Source: Pseudocercospora fijiensis CIRAD86 | Lineage: Eukaryota; Ascomycota; Dothideomycetes; Mycosphaerellales; Mycosphaerellaceae | Length of the DNA: 64,000 nucleotides | Direction of reading: 5' to 3' | Assembly: GCF_000340215.1 (NCBI RefSeq) | Contig: NW_006921535.1 | Location: 6,113,414 to 6,177,413, forward strand | Shown: one piece after another, positions 23,551 through 33,800 of the stretch | How positions within the stretch are numbered: position 1 is the stretch's first letter | Layout: every line of letters starts with the position of its first letter | Position numbers and translations under genes: made by a program | Notes under the pieces: generated by a model | What the model saw: the letters and a program-made list of their open reading frames with translations, nothing else | Database searches by the model: none | What the model was told of the DNA's origin: nothing

Positions 23551-24510
23551 ATGTCCACTCCCACCTCCACCAAGCGCGCCAGAAGCGCAGATTCCCAGAA
23601 CCCTCAATCCCCAACCCCTCGCAAATCCTCCAAGCGCGCCCAAAGCGCAGACTCCCAGAAAAATCAATCCCCATCCCCATCCCCTCCCTCCAAACGCATC
23701 CGAAGCCCATCTCCCTCCCCTCCCAAATCCCTCCGCCACACCAACTCCGAGAACCTCCCTCCCCCAACCCCCAAACAATACCACTCCATGCCCGAAGGCT
23801 ACGGCGGTGTATACACCACCACCTCCCGCGGCCCCCACATCGGCACAAAAGGCTGCCACACCTGTCTCGGAATCTACTTCGAAACCAGCGACACCGAATT
23901 CTTCCTCGGACATTTCAACACGGAAGTGAAAAGAACCCCCCCAAATCCCAACTCTGACGCTGACTCGAACTCGCAGGATGAATATGGTGCCTGGCGAATC
24001 GACTCCGAAGACGTCTTGGAAAAAGATCGGACGAAACTCTTTCGAGAAATCCATAACGCGACATTCGAAGGTTTGTATAAAGCTTTCCCTTCTCCCCCCT
24101 CCCCCAGTCCGAAGAAACGCATGCGGAAGACGTTGATCCTCGTTTGTCCGCGGTTTGGGATGGAAGGGAAGAAGTATGTGGGGGATGCGATGGTTTCGGG
24201 GGTGATGAGTTTTCTTCGAATTCCGAAGCGAAAACGTGAGAGGTATTTTGAGAGGGTTGGGAGGAAGGAAGGGTTTGTTGTGGAGTTTGGGAAAGGTGAG
24301 GTTGTCTTTTTTGATGGGGAGGAGCTGGAGGGGTGGAAGGCGGTGGAGTTTGAGAAGGAGGAGGAGAAGGAGGTGGGTGTTACGGTGAGTGTTAGGGGGA
24401 ATCAGGTTTTGTGTGGTGAGGATGGGGTGGAGTATGAGAAGGCGGATGAGGTGAGTGATGATGAGGAGTCGGATGCTTCTGTCGATTCTGATGATTTGTC
24501 TGAGGAGTAG
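23551..24510 (+). CDS. Unrecognised Ser/Pro-rich protein with an acidic C-terminus
   Basis: A single 319-residue exon. Residues 1-80 are a disordered Ser/Pro/Arg/Lys tail with repeated KRARSADSQ and SPSPSPPSKR motifs typical of nuclear, phosphorylated proteins. Residues about 85-270 form the only folded-looking part: GCHTCLGIYFETSDTEFFLG with a following HFN, later KTLILVCPRFGMEGKKYVGD and VVFFDGEELEGWK. The end is acidic (DDEESDASVDSDDLSEE). I do not recognise the family. The Cys, Gly and His spacing in the first folded motif loosely resembles the CheD-type deamidase fold (Cys then His 16-19 residues later), but this is weak. The first half of the coding strand is very C-rich and the second half very G-rich, switching near 24,130. 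Confidence 0.75.
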   Translation: MSTPTSTKRARSADSQNPQSPTPRKSSKRAQSADSQKNQSPSPSPPSKRIRSPSPSPPKSLRHTNSENLPPPTPKQYHSMPEGYGGVYTTTSRGPHIGTKGCHTCLGIYFETSDTEFFLGHFNTEVKRTPPNPNSDADSNSQDEYGAWRIDSEDVLEKDRTKLFREIHNATFEGLYKAFPSPPSPSPKKRMRKTLILVCPRFGMEGKKYVGDAMVSGVMSFLRIPKRKRERYFERVGRKEGFVVEFGKGEVVFFDGEELEGWKAVEFEKEEEKEVGVTVSVRGNQVLCGEDGVEYEKADEVSDDEESDASVDSDDLSEE

Positions 24511-25039
24511 GCGCTGCGGAGATTCTGGTAAGTCGTGCTGTGTTGGGCGCTGCTGGTCAGCGTTCTGGTGATGTTCGTGTTGGGTGCATTGTGCATCTGC
24601 GTGATATTCTCGCATGGCCTTGTTAGCATTCTACTCAGCGTCTGTCGGCCGCGTCACTTGGCGTTGTGCTTCACAAAGGTAAGCGTGATGCCGCCAGACC
24701 GTTTCATAGCCGCAACTTACGTATTCTGTATTCTCGACGCTCTGCCTTTCACACGCTTTTTTTCAAATCTTGTCTTCATATTGTATCACTGATCGAGTGT
24801 TTATTGCTTCTGAGATAGAGTAGCGATGTGTCTAGTCAATGGAATCCATATATTTCGACAAGTTGATTGTTCAGTCCATTCCCAGTAGTCCAGTATCAGC
24901 TCCTGCCTCATGCAAGATCTGCAGCCCAGTTGCTTGAATGACGATGCCGCGTGTGAAGTCCACCTCGCTCCGCTCACTTTCACAATTCCACCACCAACAA
25001 CACCACCAAGCCGACCGCACCAGCAACAGCAACAGCAAC
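24511..25039. other. Intergenic stretch
   Basis: Nothing coding is supported. It contains a few T-rich runs and ends in CAA/CAC-rich leader sequence (CAACAGCAACAGCAACA) immediately before the ATG at 25040. Confidence 0.5.
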
Positions 25040-26458
25040 ATGCCTTTCTTTTTGGAGGTGCGCGCGCTCCGCACGACGGGGGTGGAGATCCGCCTGCACC
25101 GGTATCGTTCATCGCTCATCGCTCATTGTGCTCCTTGTCAACATGCTAATGTGATCATAGCGACCCGTGGGGTCCCTGGCCGGCCCTGCCGGTCGAAATC
25201 GCCCGACCACCACCGTAAGTTGACGATTCTTTCATCCCAATGGAGAATTCAAGTCTGGATCGCACTCTGCTGCGTGAGATATGCCTCGTTCCACCAATTC
25301 ACGGGGTTCGGATTGCCGGCCTTCCTCTTGCGTGACCGGACTCAGCCCTTTGCTTCGGTGCTGCCATAAAATGCAACAGTCTACAGCCAAGAGAGGGACT
25401 TCATCGAGGACCTGACAAAAGCTCGCACAATGGCGTGAGATTCACTTCATGAGAGGTCCAAAGCGCCGTCTTCCGACATCTACCCTCATCGATGCCTTCA
25501 AGCTCGCGTTACCTGCATCCCATTCAGGATGACAGATGGAGAGCATGATCGGAGGCACTCGATGTTGGGCGATCCTTCCGAGAAATAATGCTGGATCCTC
25601 AATCGATTCGCTCCAAACTCCGGCCACGATTATGCACTCTGGTTCTTGTTCCGTCTTTCACGTCGCTTGCGCACAGCAGAGATGTACTGATGTGATCGAG
25701 GATGACAGCCGGTCTTGGTGCACTCCTCAATGGCCGAATTCCCTTCGCAACTCCGGTTTGGACGGTATTCCTGCTTCTGGATTCCCTTTAGCTGCTCTGA
25801 GACGTTCTCTTGTCATTGAATACGCACCGAATACTAACATCTCGCGTGAACAGGCCCGACGACGACGATGAGGACGAGCTCATCGACCTGTAAGTTCCCT
25901 CTGCTCCCGACATCCGTTCTGCGCACACAAGCTAACCTTGAGCCTCAGAGACGCGGCGATCGTGCCCGCCGATGCGCCGCTGCGTCCGCCGGCGTGCTGG
26001 CAGGCAATGTTGGCCGTCGCGGACCCAGACCGCCAGCAAGGCCCCGCCACTAACATGTGGCATAGCGATAGCGATATCGCGTTGGCTGGACATGTCCAGT
26101 ACAATACCTACGTGGAACGGGGCCCCGGCTATGTCTGGGTCGAGATCTTGGTGTCTGCGCCGGGCGTGATCGCCGGCGAAATGACGGTGATCGGGTGGGA
26201 GACCTGGCCGGTCATCGCGGATATGGATTGGTGAGTGAATCGTTCCCTCCTTTCGTGCTCACCTACAGCTGTGCTTGAGCAACTCATATCCAACGTACGA
26301 CTAGCCGTCTTCGGCAAGACTGGAGAGCTGCAAGTGGAAACACCTGGACTCGGCGACTCGATTTCGGCGGTACACTCACGTCGTCAAGCACAGCTGTATG
26401 GACGCCGCATAGAGTGTTGATTGATTTGCTAACATTCGTGGTTGTTGCAGACGTGTGA
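25040..26458 (+). CDS. Unrecognised five-exon protein
   Basis: Exons 25040-25101, 25161-25214, 25854-25889, 25949-26230 and 26305-26458 join in frame to about 195 residues. Introns start GTATCG, GTAAGT, GTAAGT and GTGAGT. Branch sites CTAAT or CTAAC precede the first three acceptors. The protein starts MPFFLEVRALRTTGVEIRLH, has WGPWPALPVEIARPPPPP, an acidic run DDDDEDELIDLD, and a folded-looking segment with NMWHSDSDIALAGHVQYNTY and WVEILVSAPGVIAGEMTVIG. I recognise no domain. The second intron is long (639 bp) for this genome, so an exon may be missing or the first two exons may be separate. The 3' end is uncertain: a further intron 26396-26450 with a perfect GCTAAC branch site would carry the frame into the PEX2 frame. 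Confidence 0.5.
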
Positions 26459-26636
26459 GTTCTCCTTTCAGACTGATGTCGGGCACCGGGCTTGGCGCTT
26501 GGAGCGGACCTCGGTCCGGCCTCACAAGATTCCTTCGCTGCCCGATCACTCACCACAGAAACATACACACCTTTCCTTCCTTCCCGTTCCCTCCCAATTC
26601 CTCCCCTCTGCACCGCCCAATGCTCCATCACATACC

Positions 26637-28160
26637 ATGGCCGACTTCGCCGCCGCGCAGAAACGCATCCTGAAGAGACGCGCCGCCCGAGAATCCGCAC
26701 TGACGGCAGCAAATACAGCAGCACGAGAATCCCGCACGGCACAGCTGACGGCACTCCCACCGCAGCTACGCGCCTACGCATTCGAATTTCTGAGCTTCTG
26801 GGACTTCCTCAAATCACCGCACGGCACGCGACCAGCTTTCCGCGTCGGACAAGTGGACGCCGAACTCCTCGACGAGGCACTGCTCGACCTCCTCAAGAAA
26901 CAAGCAGGCGAAGGCCTGAAACTGTACGGCGCTCACCTCAAAGACGACTATTCACGCGAAATCACGTTTTTCCTTCGAACATGCATGTGGAAGCTGAGCA
27001 TCTGGGATCACGGGCAGTCGTATGGGGCGAGCTTGCAGGGCCTGAAATACGTCGACGCACGAGGGAAGCCCGACCCCAACACCTTGGTACGCAAGGAAGC
27101 GACGACCTGGCAGAGACTACTCTACGGAATCATATCAGTGGGCGGCAGATACGGCTGGGCGCGCTGGGAAGACCGACTCAGCAGCTTGGAGAATGGATAC
27201 GACGAACCCACACCCCTCATACGCCGACTTTCACAATGGACCACATACCTATCCACCACACACAACATAGCGGCGTTCATTTCCTTCCTGGTGTTCCTCT
27301 ACAACGGACGCTACCGCACACTCACCGATCGACTATTACGCCTCCGACTCGTCCCTGCAAGCAATCAGACCAGCAGAGAAGTCTCCTTCGAGTTCCTTAA
27401 TCGGCAGCTCGTCTGGTACGCATTTACCGAGTTTTTACTTTTCTTACTGCCATTGGTCGGAATCAGCAGATGGAGACGATGGATATCAAGAGCATGGAAG
27501 AAGATGAAGATAGGCATGATGAAACTGGCACAAGGCAACCCCGAGGCTGGCATCGACGATGAAGATGAAGATATCAAGAAAGGAGAGCTGGCCTTCCTTC
27601 CTGAGAGAACATGCGCGATATGCTATCAAGATCAGAACCCCACAGGCGGACAGAGCGAACAAGATGTACTTGCATCAAGCGCTGGCGCGAATTCGGGAAT
27701 CATTGGATCGGCACAGACAGACATCACAAACCCGTACGAGGCTGATCCTTGCGCATGCATATACTGTTTCGTGTGCCTGGCGCAGCGCATCGAAGCCGAA
27801 GAAGGCGAAGGGTTCATATGCTTACGGTGTGGAGAAGTCGTCAAAGAATGCCGACCTTGGAATGGAGATGTACTTATTGAGAAAAGAAGAACACTCAGCG
27901 GCAGCACCAGCACAGGTGGAAGCCCAAATACGAGGAGGAAATCCGTCATGTTTGATCTTGAGGAGGAGGAAACGCAGCAGGCTGAGGATGAGAAGCGACG
28001 GCGAGAAGATGAGGAAGTGCTCAGCCCCGTCGATCCTATGCCTATGGAAGAGAGCGCTGCTTGGAGTGAAGTCAAAGACGACGATTATGATGATGACAGT
28101 GGTGTTGAAGCAGAAGGCTACGAAGAAGACGATCCTGAAGATGAGGTTGATGAGCATTAG
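26637..28160 (+). CDS. PEX2: Peroxisome assembly protein PEX2 (RING E3 ligase)
   Basis: An intronless frame of 507 residues. The N-terminal Pex2/Pex12 domain holds the typical VGQVDAELLDEALLDLLKKQ segment and later REVSFEFLNRQLVWYAFTEF followed by a hydrophobic FLLFLLPLVG helix. A C-terminal RING finger begins CAICYQDQNP and includes CACIYCFVCLAQRIE and CLRCGEVVKECRPW, giving the zinc-binding Cys set. With PEX10 and PEX12 it forms the peroxisomal membrane ubiquitin ligase that recycles the import receptor PEX5. A long acidic tail (EEEETQQAEDEKRRREDEE onward) extends past the RING. The open frame continues upstream without stop for 65 codons, but the ATG at 26637, with MADFAAAQKRILKRRAARE, is the natural start. 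Confidence 0.93.
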   Translation: MADFAAAQKRILKRRAARESALTAANTAARESRTAQLTALPPQLRAYAFEFLSFWDFLKSPHGTRPAFRVGQVDAELLDEALLDLLKKQAGEGLKLYGAHLKDDYSREITFFLRTCMWKLSIWDHGQSYGASLQGLKYVDARGKPDPNTLVRKEATTWQRLLYGIISVGGRYGWARWEDRLSSLENGYDEPTPLIRRLSQWTTYLSTTHNIAAFISFLVFLYNGRYRTLTDRLLRLRLVPASNQTSREVSFEFLNRQLVWYAFTEFLLFLLPLVGISRWRRWISRAWKKMKIGMMKLAQGNPEAGIDDEDEDIKKGELAFLPERTCAICYQDQNPTGGQSEQDVLASSAGANSGIIGSAQTDITNPYEADPCACIYCFVCLAQRIEAEEGEGFICLRCGEVVKECRPWNGDVLIEKRRTLSGSTSTGGSPNTRRKSVMFDLEEEETQQAEDEKRRREDEEVLSPVDPMPMEESAAWSEVKDDDYDDDSGVEAEGYEEDDPEDEVDEH

Positions 28161-28801
28161 TGAAGCGAGCGAAGATACCCCCATCATGCATTTGTTTGTG
28201 CCCTGTCGCCCGTCTTTTGCGGCGCCGAAATCTTTCCTTGCCGTGAACTGTGCAGTCTCTTCTAATTGAGCGCATAAAAACCTTTCCATCAGCGGACGGA
28301 CGCTTAATCTCAAGGACCAGTGGAGCCAGCCAGCATGTCTGTGCAAGAGGTCAGCAGTCGGCTGTTCTCGGATCTTCGACTACGATCACACTTGCAACGA
28401 GCAATCTTGGCACCAGTTGGTCGGCGCACAAGTCAACAGTCTCCCAGAGCTCCTGTTTGTCGCAACACGCTGCTCATGAGCTCGGCATCTGCTTGATGTC
28501 ATGTCTGGGTGCGGGCAAACATCGACAGGCCTGGTAATCACAAATCCGTTCATTCACTGCATGACTGATGACACTCACACAGCACGCACCCGAAAACGTG
28601 CACCTCTCCGCCGGGACTTGATGTCACCATGACCATTCACAGTAGCTGGGGAAGCTTGACCAAACACTCCATCTCCACCTCCACTGGGCAGCAGACTAAG
28701 ATACATCAAGCTGCTTAAGTATTTCAATCGCTTTCCTGCACACGACTGCTGGCTCGAGGAAACAACGAAACACCGTATCAGCACTGAAGTTCATCATCAC
28801 A
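28161..28801. other. Intergenic stretch between PEX2 and the 6PGDH paralogue
   Basis: No gene is seen. The final 50 bp (ending CATCATCACA before the ATG) look like the 5' leader of the downstream gene. Confidence 0.55.
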
Positions 28802-30611
28802 ATGGCGTCGACTTCCGATATCAACAAGATCGCAATGATCGGGTGTGGTGCTATGGGTGGTGGCATGGCATTGTTGTTCGCAGAGAACGGTTGCGATGTT
28901 TTCCTGCGGGACCCGTCAAGCGAAGCGATGAGTAAAGTGCTGGATCAGGCGAAGAAGGATAACGTTTCCGAGAAAATTTCCAAGTATCAGGATAACGAGT
29001 CCCTATGCAAGGTCTGTGTCATCTTTGCTTCTCTTCGAATTCCGAGAGGTCTTGAACACCCTCGAGTATTGAGAGCTGATTTGTCTTCGGCAGGCCTTTG
29101 GCAGCAGCACAAAAGTGTTCTTCTGGTCTTTGCCACATGGTCAGGTTGGCGACACGGTGCTCGACGGCCTCATGCCATACCTGAAGAAGGACGACATCAT
29201 CATCGACTGCGCCAATGAGCACTGGGAGAACACCGAGCGTCGGATCGGCAAGACAACAGCCAAAGGCATTCGATACGTCGGCATGGGTGTCAGCGGAGGG
29301 TATCAGGCAGCGTAAGTTCGGCAAATGCTTCGAGAAGAACTGCGCGCTGACTTGTCTCTCAGCCGGCGAGGACCGTCCATGTGTCCTGGCACCGACAGCC
29401 AGACCTTCGACATCGTTCTGCCGCTTCTCCGCAAGGCTGCTGCGAAGGCCCCTGATGGCTCTCCATGTGTCGGCCGCATCGGAACGGGAGGTGCAGGCCA
29501 CTACACCAAGATGATCCACAACGGCATCGAACACGGCATGATGTCTGCCATCTGCGAGGCTTGGGCCATCATGAAGAAAGGCCTGGGTATGAGTGAGGAT
29601 GAGGTTGGGGATGTGTTCAACCGCTGGAATGCCAAGGGCGAGCTCCAAGGTAAGTCTGCTTCAGCACACCACTCCTGTACATCGGACGCATGCACTGGCC
29701 CGACACTCACATCACCGCCCAGGCACCTTCCTGATCCGCATCGGCGCCGAGATCTGCAAAACCATCAACCACGCCGGCGTGCGCGTCCTCGACACGGTCG
29801 AAGACAAAGTCGTCCAAGACGTCTGCGGCGAAGAAGGAACCGGAATCTGGTCCAACACCGAAGCCATCGACCAACACATCCCAGCCCCCACCCTGACCGC
29901 CGCCCACTACATGCGCCTCGCCTCCGCCGACCTCCACCAACGCCGCAAAATCCAAACCACCTTCGCATCCGACTACCCCCCCCAACCCCTCCACAACAAC
30001 ATCCACGACAAAGNNNNNNNNNNNNNNNNNNNNNNNNNNNNNNNNNNNNNNNNNNNNNNNNNNNNNNNNNNNNNNNNNNNNNNNNNNNNNNNNNNNNNNN
30101 NNNNNNNNNNNNNCGACAAAAATCCTTCCTCGAAGACCTCCGTCTCGCCACCTACGCCGCCTGCCTCGCCTCCTACATCCAAGGCCTGAACATCATCGCC
30201 GCAGCCGACGCCCAAAAACACCTCAACGTCGACTACCCCCAACTCCTCCACATCTGGCGCGCCGGCTGCATCATCCAAGCCGACTACATCTCCACCAAAC
30301 TGCTGCAGCCGCACTACCGCACCTCCCCGGCCACGAACCCCCTCTCCGCGGCCCCCATCGCCCACGACCTCCGGAAATCCTTCCCCTCGCTGAAAAACGT
30401 CGTGGTCAAAGCCACCGAGGCGGATCATGTCGTGCCGTCGCTGTCGGCGACGTTGGAATACCTCAAGTTCATGACGAGCACGGATCTTCCGACTTCGTTT
30501 CAGGAGGCGCAGTTGGATTATTTTGGGAGACATATGTTTGATGTCAAAGGGGAGGATGTGGAGGGGTTGCCGAGGCTTGGGGTGAGGCATTATGAGTGGA
30601 AGGAGGCGTGA
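28802..30611 (+). CDS. GND: 6-phosphogluconate dehydrogenase paralogue (interrupted by an assembly gap)
   Basis: Exons 28802-29011, 29094-29311, 29363-29649 and 29723-30611; introns start GTCTGT, GTAAGT, GTAAGT. The Rossmann motif is GCGAMGGG near residue 15, followed by LRDPSSEAM. Substrate and catalytic motifs are present: GMGVSGGYQAARRGPSMCPG, GAGHYTKMIHNGIEHGMM (Lys and Asn of the active site) and a helical C-terminal domain with ATYAACLASYIQGLNII. The enzyme oxidatively decarboxylates 6-phosphogluconate to ribulose 5-phosphate with NADP+ in the pentose phosphate pathway. GCGAMG in place of the usual GLAVMG and the divergent GPSMCPG segment suggest the secondary fungal paralogue rather than the main enzyme. 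The fourth exon is split by 100 N at 30014-30113, and the frames on its two sides disagree, so the gap is not really 100 bases. Confidence 0.88.
30014..30113. other. Assembly gap of 100 N
   Basis: Exactly 100 N, the conventional placeholder for a gap of unknown size, lying inside the last exon of the 6PGDH paralogue. Confidence 1.
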
Positions 30612-30826
30612 GTGGGGGGAAGGAATGAATAAGAAAGATGAGGGGCGTTTGTCCATCCACATTCCCGCGTTCAAAAAAAAAAAAATTCATTCGATTCGGA
30701 GAAAGGGGAAAATGAGAAGAATTTTTCCATGTCCCATCTTAAGAAATATATATTTTTTTTTTGAATGTAAAGGAGGAATGAATCTACCACTCTCTATCTA
30801 TCTACAAACCATCTACTCGTCACTCA
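30612..30826. other. Tail-to-tail intergenic region
   Basis: Short convergent spacer between the 6PGDH paralogue and the ABC transporter. It contains an A-run near 30676 and a T-run near 30755, likely the 3' end signals of one or both transcripts. Confidence 0.6.
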
Positions 30827-33800
30827 TCATTCATCATCATCATCATCATCATCAACGTTCTCCACCACATCACTCCTATGTTCCCGTAACATTTCCGCAG
30901 CAGGACCCTGTTCGAGAATTCTGCCTTTACCGAGAACGATACAGTAATCGGCATTCCTGACAGCCTCGAGACGATGAGCGATGGTGATGACGGTGCTGTC
31001 TTTCATCTCTTCATGCATGACTTGCTGGATCTGCATGGCGGTATCGCGATCGATTGATGCAGTTGCCTCGTCTAGGATAATGATTGCGCTTCTCCTCAAG
31101 ACCGCACGTGCGAGGCCGACGAGTTGACGCTGTCCTTGGCTCAGATTCTTGCCTCCGGCTTCGATGTTGGTGTCGAGGTTCCAGTTCTGTCTTTCGCAGA
31201 CTCGTTTCAGCACTGTCTCGCATTCCTCGTCGCCGTGCAGATTCACTGGATCTAGGTTCATACGCATCGTGCCGGGGAAGAGAACGGGATCTTGGGCCAA
31301 GAATGTGATTCTGGTTCGCAGGAGCTGTTTGTCGACTTTGGCTAAATTGATCTGGTCTATGGTGATGTCTCCAATCTCTGGGATGATGGTAGCCAGGAGG
31401 GACAATGCGAGCGTGCTCTTTCCCGACCCGGTCCGTCCAATGATAGCAGTTTTCGAACCTCCTTTGATCGTGAAAGAGATGCCTGCTAGTGCAGGATCGA
31501 GATGAGGAGCGTACTTTATGATCACATCCTTGAACACGACGTCGCCATTAAAGGATGGCCACCAGGCGGGAGGACTGACGTCTCCCTTCGGCTCTTGTTC
31601 CAGATGTAGGAGTTCGACCACCCGCTCAACAGAGACAAACTCCATCTGAAGCTGACCGTACTGCCTACAAAGGCCATGTGTAGTCACGACGAACTTGGTT
31701 GCAGCAAGCAGGGCGAATGCAGTCAAGCCAGGCGAAAGGTTGGTCGCCAACGCAAGGACAAAGAGCAGGAAAGTCGCCAAAGATGCCAACACATCGTATC
31801 TGTACATGAGCCAGGCCTGCGTACTCCAATAGAAATGGTCCATCTTTTGGAAGGTGTCGACCACGTGTATGACTCGGTCTTGAAAGCGAGACTGAGCGGA
31901 AAAGGCTCGAACAGTGGCCAGGCCATTGAGCAATTCCCCGAAGTTCGACATCAGAGGCGTGAGGGACACCATCTCCAGTCGTCGCAGATTCTGTGATGTG
32001 GGAATGAAGCGCTTGAAGATCAGGACAAAGAGTATCGCAAGTGTGACGGTGAAGACCAAGAAGGCCGGTGTTATCGACGCAATCACCACCACCGCCGATA
32101 GCCAACTAATCATCAGCCAGGATATGCTCGAGAATTGCTGGCTGATGCCGCCGTCAATGACGCCGATGTCCGAGGTCATGCGATTCATCAATCGACCCAC
32201 AGGTGTAGTGTCGTAGAAGCGGAAAGTCGCATATGCCACCTTCTCCATGATGTCGCGGAACATGTTCTTTGCTGCAGTATAGACGATGACCAGAAGCATA
32301 CCTTGGGAGGCGACGTATGAGAGCGATTGCCCAATCGCCAAGAGAAGGAATGTGATAAGCCATGGCTTGATGTTCCGGTCAGGCGGTGGTAGGCCGTCAA
32401 ACAAGTCCGAAGTGTGGTAACCTACATCATCATTGTAGATGAAGACATCGACGTTCGCCTTGGTCTGGTATGCTTCTCCCCAGGATTTGATGAACCATGC
32501 TTCAGCCAATGCAAACCCGCGATAGCTCAAGAGTGCGAACACGGTAAGTGCCCAGAAACGAAGATCTCCAGCTTTGATGTACTCCCAGTAGACGGAAGCT
32601 TTCACTCCACCGTACGCACGATGCTCGTCTTGGATGAATTTTTCGGGCACTGCAGCAGCCTTCTGCTTCTTCTTTTGGTCTTCATCTTGAGCTTCTTCGG
32701 CCTCTTCTGCCGCAGGAGTCTTCGTGGCTGGCGCGGCATCATGATCAATAATCGCGGCTTTGCCGTCCGTGAGCTCAACGAGCTGATCGGCGACGGGCAA
32801 GACCAGATCAGTCCTGTGTGTGACCAATACAGTTGTCCGACCTTTGAGCAGAGGTCCGGTGAAGCACTCCTGGACAATTGACTCCGCTGTTTGCTGATCT
32901 AACGCCGCGAGTGGGTCATCGAGGAGAAGAATCTTGGTGTGACTGTAGACCGCACGGGCGAGAGCGACTCGTGCTCGCTGCCCACCTGAAAGACCAATGC
33001 CGTTCTCGCCAATCAAGGAAAGGTCGCCAGCTTTGAATTCCGCCAAGTCTGGCGTGAGCGCACATGCGTCCAGGACAGCCTGGTATCTTTCGTCATCGTA
33101 CGGCGCAGAGAATAGGATATTTTCGCGAATGCTCATGCTTTGAAGCCATGGCATCTGAGCACAGTAACCGATCGGCTCGGGAGGTCGAATGAGTTGGCCT
33201 TCAAGCATGTCAAGTTCGCCGAGAAGTGCTTGCAGCAGAGCAGTCTTTCCCGACGCGACCTCGCCAATAACGACCGTGAGACCTTCCGGGAACGAGATAT
33301 TGACCTCCTTCAGGACAGGCTCGGAAGCACCAGGCCACGCAAAGGACGCTTTATCAACGGCAAGTTTGTCTCCAATCAGCGCTTCTGTGGCCATCTCCTG
33401 TAGGTCCGGTTCAGCCATGAAGTCCTCAATACGCTGTACAGCTACCCAGGCATTGATCAGAGAAACTATAAGCCCGGGAAGCTCACGCAGCTGACTGGTC
33501 ATCATCGCAAATAGTTGTAGTGCGGGAAAGGCAATATCCACGGTGAGCTCTTTCTTCGCAATGACCGTGTAGCTGAAGAATGCTACTACGGGAACGAGAT
33601 CGTACGACAAGGTATTCACAAATCCAATGACCAAGTTCCAGGCGTTGGAGATGACTCGAAGTAGCAGTTCTCGCTGCCGGGCTGTCAACGCTTGATTGAG
33701 CCAGGTCTCTTGCCAGCCATACCACCTCAAATGCCGGATCGCTTCGACGAATTGTGATACGATTTGCAGCTTCGCATCTGTTGCGAATCGTCGTTTCTTT

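Noticed and set aside
24910..25369. Frames overlapping the first exons of the five-exon gene
   Set aside because: They run through clear splice sites, while the spliced model is in frame over all five exons.
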